In this document: positions 9,396 through 19,058 of the stretch, one piece after another
How positions within the stretch are numbered: position 1 is the first letter of the stretch
Layout of the letters: each line of letters opens with the position of its first letter
Source: Luminiphilus sp.
GTDB lineage: Bacteria; Pseudomonadota; Gammaproteobacteria; Pseudomonadales; Halieaceae
Length of the DNA: 64,000 bases
NCBI GenBank assembly: GCA_029242325.1
Contig: JAQWUD010000009.1
Coordinates: forward strand, 1-64,000
Direction: 5' to 3'
Translations under genes and position numbers: made by a program
The notes under the pieces: generated by a model
Told to the model about the DNA's origin: nothing
Databases searched by the model: none
The model's input: the letters and a program-made list of their open reading frames with translations, nothing else

Positions 9396-9840
9396 GTTAT
9401 GCGGGCATATGACCATAATCGGCTAGACTGATAAGCGTTGCGCTGACGCCGCCCTTCACGCGGCTTGCGCGCCCCTCCGACTGGGGAGCACCGAGCCACC
9501 TCCGCTTGCTTATCCGCTGCAGAAACCCGAGCAACCTGCCTTCTGAAAAACCCGGCCCATCGCGCGCGGCCGAAAACGATCTATGTGCCCTGCGAGGCAG
9601 TGCTCACGCAATGCACCTGAGACAACGGGTGCCATCTCAGCCAGGTGCAGTCCCTCGCACCCAATGGCCGCAGGATTCACCACACTCTTACCCTGATCTG
9701 GCAGGTCAAGAAACCAACTCCGATGACGCTTAACGAGCGACTCTCCTTCTACCGTGCCGACAAGCCCAACATTACAAAACGCTAAAAATAGCAATATGTA
9801 ATTACTAGCGTGAAGCGACTCCTTTTTTGTCCGTTGAATA
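9396..9840. other. Intergenic stretch with a doubtful reading frame
   Basis: Between the ilvIH promoter and the minor-pilin remnant no convincing gene is seen. A minus-strand frame open over 9510-9932 gives a hydrophobic patch followed by about 75 residues with several Cys (ending GCSGFCSG). Its only ATG near the open end lies inside the pilin-like frame, and no ribosome site precedes a start after position 9840. It may be decayed DNA from the end of the pilin cluster, where pilX and pilY1 are often found. I cannot recognise any product. Confidence 0.3.
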
Positions 9841-10020
9841 CTAAAAATTGTCACGTTCAGACGGGTATGTCGTGTGATGCCCCACCGCAAGCCAATCAAC
9901 GAGTACCAGCTGATAGCCCCCGGCGAGGGCAAGCGTGCTGATCAGCAGTATGACGACCACCACGGCCACCACGAAGAATCCCTGCCCGCGGCAGGTTACG
10001 GGTCCACCTTTGTGCAACAC
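9841..10020 (-). CDS. Very short minor-pilin-like protein, possibly a PilX remnant
   Basis: A GTG at 10020, preceded by GAGG six bases upstream and overlapping the region just after the pilW-like stop, opens a 59-residue frame. The product begins MLHKGGPVTCRGQGFFVV, with a hydrophobic run (VVAVVVVILLISTLALAGG) right after the Gly-Phe. This is the layout of a class III pilin signal. There is no Glu at position 5, as in PilX- and GspK-type tip pilins. Only about 30 residues follow, far less than a PilX (about 150-200), so it is either truncated or a genuine small membrane protein. Its place after pilE-, pilV- and pilW-like genes supports a PilX origin. Confidence 0.5.
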   Translation of the reverse strand: MLHKGGPVTCRGQGFFVVAVVVVILLISTLALAGGYQLVLVDWLAVGHHTTYPSERDNF

Positions 10021-10022
10021 TG

Positions 10023-10907
10023 TTACCTCACAGCCGGTGGGCGAGGGACCAGTAATCGACTAAAGGAGTGCGTACCATGGTTGACTGCTAAGACCCGCTC
10101 GTCATGGCCCAGAGCGAAAACCACCAGAAAGGCTGCGCCCGATTCATGCGCTAGCCGATCATTTCGCAGAGGTATTACCTGCCAATCCAATAGCCCTGTC
10201 ACCAGCGTTTCAGCAGACCGCCATCGATAGAGCGCGTCATCACTCATTTGGCTCAACCGCAGAGTTGATTGAGTCACCCCGCCATGCGTAGACCGCCCCG
10301 AAGTCAGAATCAGACGCGCAAGACGACCCCATACGGTGCCGGTCTGGCATTCCACAGGCAACTCCATTGCCGCTTGCCACCGCACTCGCCAAACCTGACG
10401 ATAAGCACCTTCGACCCCTCGGCTGTCACACAGGGGGCCCGTCACTACAAAGCCCGGACCCTGGCCACAGAACTCAGGGCATGGCAGCACGCTCTCGATA
10501 TACAGCCCCACTCCCTCACCCCTCAGGCAATCAAGGCGCGTTACATCAACGATAGCGACCCCTCCCCAACGGATACGCTCCAGCCAGTTAAGTGGAGAAA
10601 TACAGGGGTCTGCTGGCGCATCCCACGCCGGATCCGAGAGATTAGTTACCCCGATACTCGCCCGCGTTCCTGGGAGCTGAGCAAAGACCGACTGATCCGC
10701 GAGGAAACGATTGATCTGTCGTGCACGCAACATCAGATCACTTCGCGCAACCATCTCGTGATTAACTGCCATCAACTCGGCCAGCGCACCGGACACTGCC
10801 GTTATCAAACCCATGGCAAGGGCCGTCGCGATCATACATTCCAACAGCGAAAAGCCCCGTAACCGGCTTAAGGAGGCTGTGGATCGACACACATTGTCAT
10901 GAAACAT
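10023..10907 (-). CDS. PilW-like minor pilin of type IV pili
   Basis: The 294-residue product has a type IV prepilin signal LRGFSLLECMIATALAMGL, with the cleavage glycine, Phe at +1 and Glu at +5, about 15 residues from the start. The long C-terminal part and position after pilE- and pilV-like genes fit PilW, a minor pilin that primes type IV pilus assembly. The C-terminal half shows little that is conserved to my eye apart from several Cys residues likely to form disulfides. PilW-type proteins are weakly conserved, so the symbol is left out. Confidence 0.7.
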   Translation of the reverse strand: MFHDNVCRSTASLSRLRGFSLLECMIATALAMGLITAVSGALAELMAVNHEMVARSDLMLRARQINRFLADQSVFAQLPGTRASIGVTNLSDPAWDAPADPCISPLNWLERIRWGGVAIVDVTRLDCLRGEGVGLYIESVLPCPEFCGQGPGFVVTGPLCDSRGVEGAYRQVWRVRWQAAMELPVECQTGTVWGRLARLILTSGRSTHGGVTQSTLRLSQMSDDALYRWRSAETLVTGLLDWQVIPLRNDRLAHESGAAFLVVFALGHDERVLAVNHGTHSFSRLLVPRPPAVR

Positions 10908-10923
10908 CGAGAGCTGCTCTCTA

Positions 10924-11334
10924 TTACTGCCGGACTATCGCTATCGGATATTTTGGCACGGCAATAGTGGCTGGTGCCTGCTGCCAGAGTTTCGCTAGGT
11001 GCATGGTTTCCCCATTCACTCCCTGCCACTCGACCCGCAAGGCTCCCCCGGATATCACCTGAAGATGGCTATCAGGCAAAGCATGCAGCCACACCTCCAA
11101 AACTGAACAATGCAGTAATAAGGGGGAGCCCTGTCCTGCGCGACACAAGCGGCTAAAGGGCGCCCCCTCCTCCCCTGCCAGAACGATGAGCGCTTCCCAT
11201 TCTTCCAGTACCCAACCCGCGACAGTGAATTGGTACGTCGCAGTTTGTAGTTGGACAATTTCACTGGCTAGCTGGAGCAAACCCAACACCCCAAGAATCG
11301 CGACGCCGGCAGCAACGATATATTCAAATAACAC
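10924..11334 (-). CDS. PilV-like minor pilin lacking a normal prepilin leader
   Basis: The 136-residue product starts with MLFEYIVAAGVAILGVLGLL, a hydrophobic pilin-type helix with Glu at position 4. The leader and the Gly-Phe cleavage site seen in PilV proteins are missing. The GTG start overlaps an AAAGG just after the upstream pilE-like stop, and no in-frame start gives a longer leader, although the frame is open a little further upstream. The gene may have lost its leader, be mis-started, or be inactive. Gene order and the AILGVLGLLQL helix resemble PilV. Confidence is moderate. Confidence 0.55.
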   Translation of the reverse strand: MLFEYIVAAGVAILGVLGLLQLASEIVQLQTATYQFTVAGWVLEEWEALIVLAGEEGAPFSRLCRAGQGSPLLLHCSVLEVWLHALPDSHLQVISGGALRVEWQGVNGETMHLAKLWQQAPATIAVPKYPIAIVRQ

Positions 11335-11336
11335 CT

Positions 11337-11726
11337 TTATGTGCCTACTATGGGCGCGGGATCCCCTGCACCAGCGTGATCAAGCGTTAACGTGGGTAGC
11401 TCCTCGCCTCGGCCAATCAATCGCAGCACGTATTCCGAGCCAGAAACCTCCACCTCAAGCCGGTAATGTTGCGACACCGCCTTGGAAAAGGCAGTCAAAT
11501 CGGGCAATTCGTTTTTAAGCGCATAGCGGGCGTACCGCTGACGAAACTGACGCTGCTGCAGGTCAATACGATTCAGCACCATCTGCGCATCGCGGATGAG
11601 CGCGTCCTTGTGTACCGCTCGCCAGTCGGGAAGTGCCGTCGCGATCAATAATGACATCACCACCAGCACGAGGAGCGCCTCGAGGAGCGTGAAGCCACGC
11701 CGCCGTGCAACACTGAACGCTGACAA
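11337..11726 (-). CDS. PilE/FimT-like type IV minor pilin
   Basis: The 129-residue product has a clear prepilin signal RRRGFTLLEALLVLVVMSLL, with cleavage after the glycine and Glu at +5. It continues with the amphipathic helix typical of pilins (IRDAQMVLNRIDLQQRQFRQ). It resembles PilE minor pilins in length and in the Arg/Gln-rich helix. The start is a TTG, chosen because GGAGG (11733-11737) lies six bases upstream and no ATG is in frame. It heads the small cluster pilE-pilV-pilW-pilX remnant, whose products would sit at the pilus tip. Confidence 0.72.
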   Translation of the reverse strand: MSAFSVARRRGFTLLEALLVLVVMSLLIATALPDWRAVHKDALIRDAQMVLNRIDLQQRQFRQRYARYALKNELPDLTAFSKAVSQHYRLEVEVSGSEYVLRLIGRGEELPTLTLDHAGAGDPAPIVGT

Positions 11727-11732
11727 TGAGAT

Positions 11733-11737
11733 CCTCC
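11733..11737 (-). promoter_or_regulatory. Ribosome binding site that fixes the TTG start of the PilE-like gene
   Basis: GGAGG on the minus strand is six bases upstream of the TTG codon at 11724-11726. It is the only good site near the N-terminus and supports the non-standard start. Confidence 0.7.
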
Positions 11738-11840
11738 ATGCCTACCAATAGGACGGTGAGCATGCGCGCCAGACAACAGGTCTCAACAGACCAGCGGATA
11801 ATTTCGGTGCACTCTGCACAGTAATGCCGTGAAAAGGCGA

Positions 11841-14432
11841 CTAGGCGGCCTGAGAAATCCCCTCCGCCTTGCCAAATACAATACGTCCGTCTTCGAGGGA
11901 GGCCTGAAGCGCGTCACCCGGCACATAATCGCCCGCCAACAGCGCCTCAGCGAGCGGATTCTCGACGAGTCGTTGAATCGTCCGCCTGAGGGGTCTGGCA
12001 CCGTACACTGGGTCAAAACCCTGCTCAGCAAGATAGGTTTTTACCTCGTCGGTGACTAAGAGGTCCAACGAACGCTCCTTCAGTCTTGCGGCCAATGCAT
12101 CAACCTGGAGTGTGGCGATGTGGAGGATGTGGTCCTGACTTAAGGCATGGAATACCACTGATTCGTCGATCCGATTGAGAAATTCGGGCCTGAAATATCC
12201 GGCCACCTCTGCCATCACAGCTGCCTCAATGTCGGTGCCGGTAGCGTGCTCGATGGCATCTCGGATGTGCTCGGATCCCAGATTTGAGGTCATCACAATG
12301 ACCGTGTTCCGAAAATCCACCGTGCGCCCCTGGCCGTCAGTCAGTCGACCATCATCAAGCACTTGCAACAGAATATTGAAGACATCAGGGTGAGCTTTTT
12401 CCACCTCATCTAGCAAAAGTAGCGAATAGGGTCGGCGGCGCACTGCCTCAGTCAGGTAACCCCCCTCCTCGTAACCCACGTACCCCGGTGGCGCTCCGAT
12501 CAACCTTGCGACCGAGTGCTTCTCCATAAACTCGGACATATCGATCCGGATCAATGCCTGCTCACTGTCAAATAGATAATCAGCCAGCGCCTTGCACAAT
12601 TCGGTCTTGCCAACACCGGTTGGTCCTAGGAACAGGAAGGAGCCGTTGGGTCGATGGGGATCAGCCAGCCCAGCGCGGGCGCGACGCACCGCATTGGCGA
12701 CCGCCGAGACTGCTTCACCCTGCCCGACTACGCGCTGATGCAAGCTATCCTCCATGCGCAGTAATTTATCTCGATCGCCTTCGAGCATTTTTGCAACCGG
12801 AATCCCGGTCCAACGCGACACCACCTCAGCAACCTCTTCGTCCGTAACCCGCGATCGCAGCAGAGTGGGCTCGGGCTTGTCACCTTCCGCGGCATCGATC
12901 AACCGGCGCTCCAGCTCAGGCAAAACACCGTGCTGTATTTCCGACATGCGCGTCAGGTCACTCGCTCTCCGAGCCACCTCAAGCTCCAGTTTCGCCTGTT
13001 CAATATTACTCTTTATGTGCGCAAGACCTTGCACTGCCGCCTTCTCTGCCAACCATATCTCTTCCAAATCGGCGTACTCACTCGCAATCTGATCGATTTG
13101 CTCATTCAGTTGAGCCAGTTCTTTACCGGTCAAAGCCGACTCATCTTTCTTCACCGCCTCACGCTCTATTTTCAGCTGAATCAATCGGCGTTCGAGCCGG
13201 TCCATAGACTCAGGCTTGGAGTCGATCTCCATACGGATGCGACTGGCGGCCTCATCGATCAGATCGATGGCCTTGTCGGGCAACTGCCGATCGGTAATGT
13301 AGCGCTGGCTCAATTTTGCTGCAGCGATAATGGCGCTATCCGCAATATCAACACTGTGGTGTACCTCGTACCGCTCCTTGAGGCCTCGCAGAATGGCGAT
13401 GGTGTCCTCTTCACTTGGCTCTTCTACCAGCACCTTCTGAAATCGCCGTTCCAGAGCCGCATCTTTTTCAACAAATTGACGATATTCATTCAGGGTCGTT
13501 GCGCCAACGCAATGGAGCTCCCCTCTTGCCAGAGCCGGTTTCAGCATATTGCCCGCATCCATCGAGCCCTCTGCCTTACCCGCACCGACCATCGTATGCA
13601 GCTCGTCAACAAAGAGAATGATCCGGCCCTCTTCTTTGTACACGGCATTCAGCACCGCTTTAAGGCGTTCCTCAAAATCACCTCTATATTTTGTTCCCGC
13701 GAGCAGTGCTCCAAGGTCTAGAGCTAGGATCTGCTTGTTTTTCAGCCCCTCTGGCACTTCACCATTGACTACGCGTTGCGCTAACCCTTCAACAATGGCG
13801 GTTTTCCCGACGCCCGGTTCACCGATCAGCACCGGATTATTTTTTGTCCGCCGCTGTAAAACCTGAATCGTGCGCCGTATCTCATCGTCACGCCCGATAA
13901 CAGGATCAAGCTTGCCAGCCGCCGCGCGCTCCGTCAGATCAACCGTATACTTCTCCAGCGCCTGACGGGTCTCTTCCGATTCGGCGCTATTAACGGCCTC
14001 TCCCCCCCGGGCCGCCTGAACCGCAGAACTCAGCGACGCTTGTGTCACTCCTGCCTCGGTCATCAAGGCGGCGACGGCACGGGTATCCAGCATCGCCATC
14101 AGCACCGAGTCGGTTGAAATGAAGCTGTCACCCGCTTGCTGTGATAGCTTATCGGCGCGGTTGAGTAGGCGCTGAGTCTCTGGGCTGATGTGGACATCTT
14201 CGCTACCAGCCACTGTAGGAAGGGTGTCCAGGGCCACGCTCAGCAGTGTCTCCAACTGATCAACGCGTGCGCCTGCCGCCCGCAACAAGGACCGCGCGGC
14301 CGACCCGGCGGGCGCAACCATGGCCTGTAAAACATGCTGCGGCTCAATAAACGGATGGTCCCGTCCGACAGCCAATGACTGGGCATCTCCGAGCGCCGCC
14401 TGTAATGAATGCGTAAGCTTGTCCGTGCGCAT
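11841..14432 (-). CDS. clpB: ClpB, protein disaggregase
   Basis: This is an 863-residue AAA+ hexamer that, with DnaK/DnaJ/GrpE, pulls apart aggregated proteins after heat stress. Domains in order are an N-terminal double Clp repeat (1-145), first ATPase with Walker [11 protein letters not shown] (about 205), a long middle coiled-coil domain (about 400-530) that binds DnaK, second ATPase with [10 protein letters not shown] (about 605), and the C-terminal small domain. The length and both Walker A motifs match ClpB, while the middle domain excludes ClpA. It has its own sigma32-type promoter. It is downstream of pgeF on the same strand but is probably independently transcribed. Confidence 0.98.
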   Translation of the reverse strand: MRTDKLTHSLQAALGDAQSLAVGRDHPFIEPQHVLQAMVAPAGSAARSLLRAAGARVDQLETLLSVALDTLPTVAGSEDVHISPETQRLLNRADKLSQQAGDSFISTDSVLMAMLDTRAVAALMTEAGVTQASLSSAVQAARGGEAVNSAESEETRQALEKYTVDLTERAAAGKLDPVIGRDDEIRRTIQVLQRRTKNNPVLIGEPGVGKTAIVEGLAQRVVNGEVPEGLKNKQILALDLGALLAGTKYRGDFEERLKAVLNAVYKEEGRIILFVDELHTMVGAGKAEGSMDAGNMLKPALARGELHCVGATTLNEYRQFVEKDAALERRFQKVLVEEPSEEDTIAILRGLKERYEVHHSVDIADSAIIAAAKLSQRYITDRQLPDKAIDLIDEAASRIRMEIDSKPESMDRLERRLIQLKIEREAVKKDESALTGKELAQLNEQIDQIASEYADLEEIWLAEKAAVQGLAHIKSNIEQAKLELEVARRASDLTRMSEIQHGVLPELERRLIDAAEGDKPEPTLLRSRVTDEEVAEVVSRWTGIPVAKMLEGDRDKLLRMEDSLHQRVVGQGEAVSAVANAVRRARAGLADPHRPNGSFLFLGPTGVGKTELCKALADYLFDSEQALIRIDMSEFMEKHSVARLIGAPPGYVGYEEGGYLTEAVRRRPYSLLLLDEVEKAHPDVFNILLQVLDDGRLTDGQGRTVDFRNTVIVMTSNLGSEHIRDAIEHATGTDIEAAVMAEVAGYFRPEFLNRIDESVVFHALSQDHILHIATLQVDALAARLKERSLDLLVTDEVKTYLAEQGFDPVYGARPLRRTIQRLVENPLAEALLAGDYVPGDALQASLEDGRIVFGKAEGISQAA

Positions 14433-14484
14433 TGCTCTCTCCTTAGCACCCGCGTTCCTGCGAATAACCCTTGCCTTCCTAGAG

Positions 14485-14513
14485 ATATGGGGCGCTTAAA
14501 TCCCTTTTTCAAG
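14485..14513 (-). promoter_or_regulatory. Heat-shock (sigma32) promoter of clpB
   Basis: On the minus strand CTTGAAA (14507-14513), 14 bp spacer, CCCCATAT (14485-14492) match the sigma32 consensus CTTGAAA-N13-17-CCCCATNT at every defined base. Transcription would start about 45 bases upstream of the clpB ATG. Confidence 0.93.
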
Positions 14514-14578
14514 TAAGGTAATGAGGCGGCCAGGTCGGCAGGACAATAATCTGGGAGCAAGTGGCTTCGACAGAAGAC

Positions 14579-15328
14579 TCACCGGGGTTCCCTCCACACC
14601 AAAGTCGCCATCCTGCCCGTGGAAGGGCCGTCACGTCGATGCGAGAAGAAAGTGGCTGCGTCGCGATAAGTACACCCGTCACCACCCAGAACCGCGGCAA
14701 CGCCCGCATCGACCAGCCGTTGTTTTGCAAGGAAGCTGAGGTCCGCCATCCAATGTCCTTGCGTCCGGCGTGAGGCTTGGAAGCCAGATTCACCTGTCGC
14801 CCCCATACAGTTCAAAAAGGTTCGACGCACTTCAGGCCCGACCTCGTAGGCCTCTCTTCCAATGGCTGGCCCCAGCCAGGCGATTATCTCCTCACGAGGT
14901 GCGGGAAAGCGCTTTAACAGCGATTCGAGCACACCATCCGCCAAACCGCGCCAGCCCGCGTGGGCCACGCCCACACAGCTACCATCGCGCGCGGCAAAAA
15001 CCACCGGCAGACAGTCAGCAGTCAGCACTGCCAGTACCAACGATTGCTTGCAGGTCCACTGCGCGTCGGCCGTGTGCACTTCGCAAGCATTTCCCTCACA
15101 TACGTCGATGCCATGGATTTGCTGAAGCCAACTCACTGCCCTTGAAGACAATGCACGCTCTAACCGATGTCGATTTTCCGCCACCGACGCTGGAGCATCG
15201 CCAACATGTAGCGCGAGATTCAAGGTGCTAAAAGGGCCACTACTCACCCCGCCACGACGGGTTGTTACCCGCACCGCCACCCCCGGAACGCCGAGATCAG
15301 GGGCAAGCAAATCAAGGCCTGTTGTCAT
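14579..15328 (-). CDS. pgeF: PgeF/YfiH-family multicopper-like purine nucleoside phosphorylase
   Basis: This 249-residue protein belongs to the YfiH (DUF152, laccase-domain) family. Members phosphorolyse purine nucleosides and, in E. coli, correct mis-incorporation of L-Ser in peptidoglycan precursors. The Zn-ligand residues are visible: His in SWLQQIHGIDV, Cys in TADCLPVVFAARDG and His in GVAHAGWRG. The start ATG overlaps the rluD stop (ATGA), so the two are translationally coupled. The rluD-pgeF-clpB order with divergent bamD is common in gammaproteobacteria. Confidence 0.92.
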   Translation of the reverse strand: MTTGLDLLAPDLGVPGVAVRVTTRRGGVSSGPFSTLNLALHVGDAPASVAENRHRLERALSSRAVSWLQQIHGIDVCEGNACEVHTADAQWTCKQSLVLAVLTADCLPVVFAARDGSCVGVAHAGWRGLADGVLESLLKRFPAPREEIIAWLGPAIGREAYEVGPEVRRTFLNCMGATGESGFQASRRTQGHWMADLSFLAKQRLVDAGVAAVLGGDGCTYRDAATFFSHRRDGPSTGRMATLVWREPR

Positions 15329-16293
15329 GGAGGGTCTTCTGTGTGCAGGCACTCCAGCAGCGCGGACAGATCTTCTGGCATGGGTGCCGAAAAGGACAGC
15401 TGTTCCCGGCTATCCGGATGGAAAAATATGAGTTCGCGGGCGTGCAGTGCCTGCCGGGTAAATGCTGCCAGCGTCTCGAGCAGGGCATCACTCGCACCTG
15501 CCGGTCTGGTGGCACGACCACCGTATACCGGATCGCCCACCAGAGGATGCTTACGCCAGGCCAGGTGAACGCGAATCTGGTGTGTACGTCCTGTTTCCAA
15601 CGAAACCGTTAAATGAGTAAATGCGCCGAACCGCTGCGCGATACGATAGTGCGTTACTGCAGGCTTTCCATCTGGGACTACCGCCATCTTGATACGTGAT
15701 ATTGGGTGTCTGCCCAAAGGCGCATCTATCGTACCTCCGCCAGAAAATGTGCCGCGGCAGATCGCACTATAAATGCGGGTCATTGACCGATCAGCTAACT
15801 GGGCTACCAAAGATTTGTGTGCCAGATCTGTTTTAGCCGCCAACATCACGCCCGATGTGTCCTTGTCCAGCCTGTGAACAATGCCTCCTCTGGGTATTGC
15901 AGACATCTCAGGCGCATGCGCCAGCAGTCCATTGACCAGAGTCCCAGTATGATGTCCCGCGGCGGGGTGAACCACCAGCCCCGCAGGCTTGTTCAGGACA
16001 ATGACGTGCTGATCCTCGAAAAGGATATCCAGCGGTAGGTCCTCGGCAGCCCAGTCAACTCTCGCCTCAGTCACGGGCGTGAGCTGCAAGCGATCGTCTA
16101 CTGCCACTTTGTCACGTGGTTTTCCAGGAGCGTCGTTATGCAGGAGCCGACCAGCCTTTATCCATTCAGCCAGCCTGCTCCGAGAGAAATCGGGGAATAA
16201 CGCTGCGGCCGCGGCATCCAGCCTCGTACCGTGCAAATCGCTGGAGACCATCTCCGAGCGGGTTTCACCTTCCTCTAAAACTTCCTCTTGCAA
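15325..16293 (-). CDS. rluD: 23S rRNA pseudouridine(1911/1915/1917) synthase
   Basis: RluD makes three pseudouridines in helix 69 of 23S rRNA, needed for good ribosome assembly. It has an N-terminal S4 domain (FPDFSRSRLAEWIKAGRL) and a catalytic domain with the Asp motif HRLDKDTSGVMLAAK. I placed the start at a TTG with GGGAG nine bases upstream, giving 322 residues (E. coli 326). Similarity to other RluD proteins begins before the internal ATG at 16251, so that ATG would be too late. A GTG at 16311 is also possible. A start at the upstream limit of the frame (16392) would overlap divergent bamD and is unlikely. Confidence 0.95.
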   Translation of the reverse strand: MQEEVLEEGETRSEMVSSDLHGTRLDAAAAALFPDFSRSRLAEWIKAGRLLHNDAPGKPRDKVAVDDRLQLTPVTEARVDWAAEDLPLDILFEDQHVIVLNKPAGLVVHPAAGHHTGTLVNGLLAHAPEMSAIPRGGIVHRLDKDTSGVMLAAKTDLAHKSLVAQLADRSMTRIYSAICRGTFSGGGTIDAPLGRHPISRIKMAVVPDGKPAVTHYRIAQRFGAFTHLTVSLETGRTHQIRVHLAWRKHPLVGDPVYGGRATRPAGASDALLETLAAFTRQALHARELIFFHPDSREQLSFSAPMPEDLSALLECLHTEDPP

Positions 16294-16361
16294 GCGCTGT
16301 GACTCCCACACGGTTGCGTTTACACTACCAACCCGAAATGTACCACGGTAGGTAAAGGACC

Positions 16362-17252
16362 TTGGCAAATTCAGCACGCCTGCAACGCGCACTTCTCGTA
16401 TGCCTTCTTCTACTCGGTGTGGGCTGCTCCTGGTTCGGAGGAGACGATGACGAGCTGGTGGCCGATTCCGGGGAGCAACAGATGTACCGGGAGGCTCAAC
16501 GGCACCTGAAAAACGAAAACTTCAGTCTTGCCGTTCGTAGCCTTCAGATGCTGGAGAGTCGGTATCCGTTTGGCCGCTATGCGGAGCAAGCGCAGCTCGA
16601 GCTTATCTACGCGCACTATGGCGCTTATGAATTTGCCGCAGCGACCGAAGCTGCCGACCGCTTTATCCGGCTTCATCCACGACACCCTAATGTCGATTAC
16701 GCTTTTTATATGAAGGGTCTTGCCAGCTACGACATCGAGCCCGGCTTCTTCTCCCGCTTCATTCCCTCGGACGATACCAAGCGGGACGTGAGTCATATAC
16801 AGATTGCGTTTGCCGAGTTCTCGCAGCTATTGGCGCGCTATCCAGACAGCGCCTATGCCCCCGATGCACGCCAGCGCATGGTGCACATGCGTAATATGCT
16901 CGCACGCCATGAGATACACGTCGCCAACTACTACTTCCGCCGCGGGGCCTATATGGCGGCCCTGAACAGGGGAAAGTATGTTGTAGAGCACATGCAGCAG
17001 ACCCCGAGCGTTGCCGATGGGCTGGCCATCATGGCTCAGGGTTACTTGCTGTTGGGCATCGATGATCTCGCCGAGGACTCCATTGGGGTGCTCTGCACGA
17101 ACTACCCTGACCACCCTAACCTCAAAGCGGGCTGCGCCTTCGACAGTGTCTATACTGTAGATGGGCCTCAGCGCTCCTGGATCAATGAGATGACGCTTGG
17201 GCTGTTCGACCCACCCAAGCCCCCGCAATTTAATTATCGACCCCAATCCTGA
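16362..17252 (+). CDS. bamD: BamD, outer-membrane assembly lipoprotein
   Basis: The 296-residue protein is an essential member of the BAM complex that folds beta-barrel proteins into the outer membrane. The N-terminus is a lipoprotein signal (LLVCLLLLGVGCSWF) with Cys at about residue 22. The rest is a set of about five TPR-like helical repeats (SLAVRSLQMLESRYPFGRYA, AATEAADRFIRLHPRHPNVD). The start must be TTG: an in-frame TAA lies just upstream and no later codon would keep the signal peptide. An AAAGGA sits two to three bases before it. It is divergent from rluD, and its 3' end converges with nadE. Confidence 0.94.
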   Translation: MANSARLQRALLVCLLLLGVGCSWFGGDDDELVADSGEQQMYREAQRHLKNENFSLAVRSLQMLESRYPFGRYAEQAQLELIYAHYGAYEFAAATEAADRFIRLHPRHPNVDYAFYMKGLASYDIEPGFFSRFIPSDDTKRDVSHIQIAFAEFSQLLARYPDSAYAPDARQRMVHMRNMLARHEIHVANYYFRRGAYMAALNRGKYVVEHMQQTPSVADGLAIMAQGYLLLGIDDLAEDSIGVLCTNYPDHPNLKAGCAFDSVYTVDGPQRSWINEMTLGLFDPPKPPQFNYRPQS

Positions 17253-17259
17253 ACGTCGC

Positions 17260-18870
17260 TCACTGGGGTGGACGCCACGCCCAGGTAATGGGATAGCGGC
17301 GGTCTCTCCCAAACGCGCGCCGAGAAATACGAATGCCTACCGGCGCTTGTCTGCGCTTGTATTCATTAAGATCCACCAAGCGCACGACACGATGAACGTC
17401 TTCAGCGCTGAATCCTGCGGCGATAATGTCATCCTTGGAGGCATCCATCTCAACATAGCGCTCGATAATCTGATCCAGAATGTCGTACGACGGGAGGCTG
17501 TCCTCGTCCTTTTGATCGGGCGCCAACTCGGCGGACGGCGGTCGTGTAATCACCCGTTCAGGGATACAGGGGCCCAGACTATTGCGATAGCGTGCCAGCG
17601 CATAAACCAGCATTTTCGGGCAATCTTTCAGCACATCAAAACCACCCGCCATATCGCCATATAAAGTCGAATAACCCACAGCAAGCTCACTTTTATTGCC
17701 CGTCGTGAGCACCAAAAGATTCTTCTTGTTCGAGATAGACATCAACAACACGCCCCGACAACGGGCTTGAAGGTTCTCCTCTGTGATATTGGGGGCCAAG
17801 CCCGCGAATTCCGGTGCCAACGTCTTCATAAACGCCTCGTACAGCGGCTCAATGGACAGATTGCTGAAGCGCACACCAAGCAAACGGGCTTCCTCCTCCG
17901 CATCTTCGATACTGATTGAAGCGGTATAGCGAAAAGGCATCATTACTGCTTCGACGCGCTGAGGGCCCAGCGCATCCACCGCCACCGCGAGGGTGACGGC
18001 CGAATCAATACCCCCTGACAAACCCAATACCACACCGGGGAACCCGTTCTTGTTGACGTAGTCACGCATTCCCGTGACCAGAGCCTGCCACACCGCCTCA
18101 AGGTCACTCATCGGTGAGGCCTTCTCTGCGGGCAACAAGCGACCATCAGCATCGAGCGAGACTTCGAAGTTTGATTCTTCAAACTCGACGGCCCGCGCCA
18201 GCACCTCGCCCTCGGCATTCACTGCAAACGATCCACCATCAAATATCAATTCGTCTTGCCCGCCCACCTGATTGACATACAGTATCGGCAACTCGTGTAA
18301 TCGAGCACGGCCCGATACCAATTCCGCGCGCTCTGTTGACTTGCCACGATGGAAAGGAGAGGCGTTGATGTTAATCAGCGCCTGAGCGCCAGCATCTTTC
18401 GCCGCAACCACCGGCTCTGGGTGCCAAATGTCCTCGCAAATAGTGAGCCCCAAGGTTAGCCCGTGCAGTAGGAAAACGCAGGGCTCAATGCCCCGTTCGA
18501 AGTAGCGCTTCTCATCAAAAACCTGATAGTTGGGCAAGCATTGCTTGTCATACTGCGCTATTAATTCTCCGTTGAGGATGACCCCCGCGCTGTTATAGAG
18601 ATGAGCGCCCTCGCGCCTGGGGTAACCGACAATAACCGCAACCTCAGGTGGCAAATCTCTGCACAGAGACTGGACCGCTGACGCAGTCAGCAACACCACA
18701 TCGTCGCGTAGCAGCAAATCCTCCGGGGGATAACCCGTCAAGGTGAGCTCCGGGAAGACGACTAATTCCGTGCCCGCACTCGCCTGCCCACGACAAACCT
18801 CCAGCACGCGGCGTGTATTACCATCGATGTCGCCCACCATGGTATTGATTTGTGCCATGCAGACTTTCAT
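17260..18870 (-). CDS. nadE: Glutamine-hydrolysing NAD+ synthase
   Basis: The 536-residue enzyme makes NAD+ from nicotinic acid adenine dinucleotide, ATP and ammonia taken from glutamine. The N-terminal nitrilase-type glutaminase domain carries the Glu-Lys-Cys triad (FPELTLTGYPPEDL, then LTICEDIWHP). The C-terminal synthetase domain has the ATP-pyrophosphatase P-loop GLSGGIDSAVT near residue 285. The size and both domains identify the large NadE type. AGGGAGTG precedes the ATG. It is transcribed alone, convergent with bamD with a seven-base gap. Confidence 0.96.
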   Translation of the reverse strand: MKVCMAQINTMVGDIDGNTRRVLEVCRGQASAGTELVVFPELTLTGYPPEDLLLRDDVVLLTASAVQSLCRDLPPEVAVIVGYPRREGAHLYNSAGVILNGELIAQYDKQCLPNYQVFDEKRYFERGIEPCVFLLHGLTLGLTICEDIWHPEPVVAAKDAGAQALININASPFHRGKSTERAELVSGRARLHELPILYVNQVGGQDELIFDGGSFAVNAEGEVLARAVEFEESNFEVSLDADGRLLPAEKASPMSDLEAVWQALVTGMRDYVNKNGFPGVVLGLSGGIDSAVTLAVAVDALGPQRVEAVMMPFRYTASISIEDAEEEARLLGVRFSNLSIEPLYEAFMKTLAPEFAGLAPNITEENLQARCRGVLLMSISNKKNLLVLTTGNKSELAVGYSTLYGDMAGGFDVLKDCPKMLVYALARYRNSLGPCIPERVITRPPSAELAPDQKDEDSLPSYDILDQIIERYVEMDASKDDIIAAGFSAEDVHRVVRLVDLNEYKRRQAPVGIRISRRAFGRDRRYPITWAWRPPQ

Positions 18871-19058
18871 GCATCACTCCCTTTGCAGGGGCCTTCTTGT
18901 GCTCAAACGGGGGGCGAAGGGTACCGTATTTCACGGCCCAATGGCCGGCCCCTGCCATAATTTCAACGGCATAGTAAGGTCCAGAATCCGACCACCTCAG
19001 AACTTCCGCCTGACGCACAACCCGCCGCACGGCAACACGGAACCCAACACCCAGATGA

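Noticed and set aside
9510-9932. A 140-residue minus-strand reading frame overlapping the short PilX-like frame
   Set aside because: No ribosome site or good start in its own right, no recognised motif, and it overlaps a frame that has a clear pilin N-terminus. It is described under the intergenic entry.
12930-13721. Plus-strand frame of 263 codons opposite clpB
   Set aside because: Shadow of the clpB coding strand with no protein-like features.
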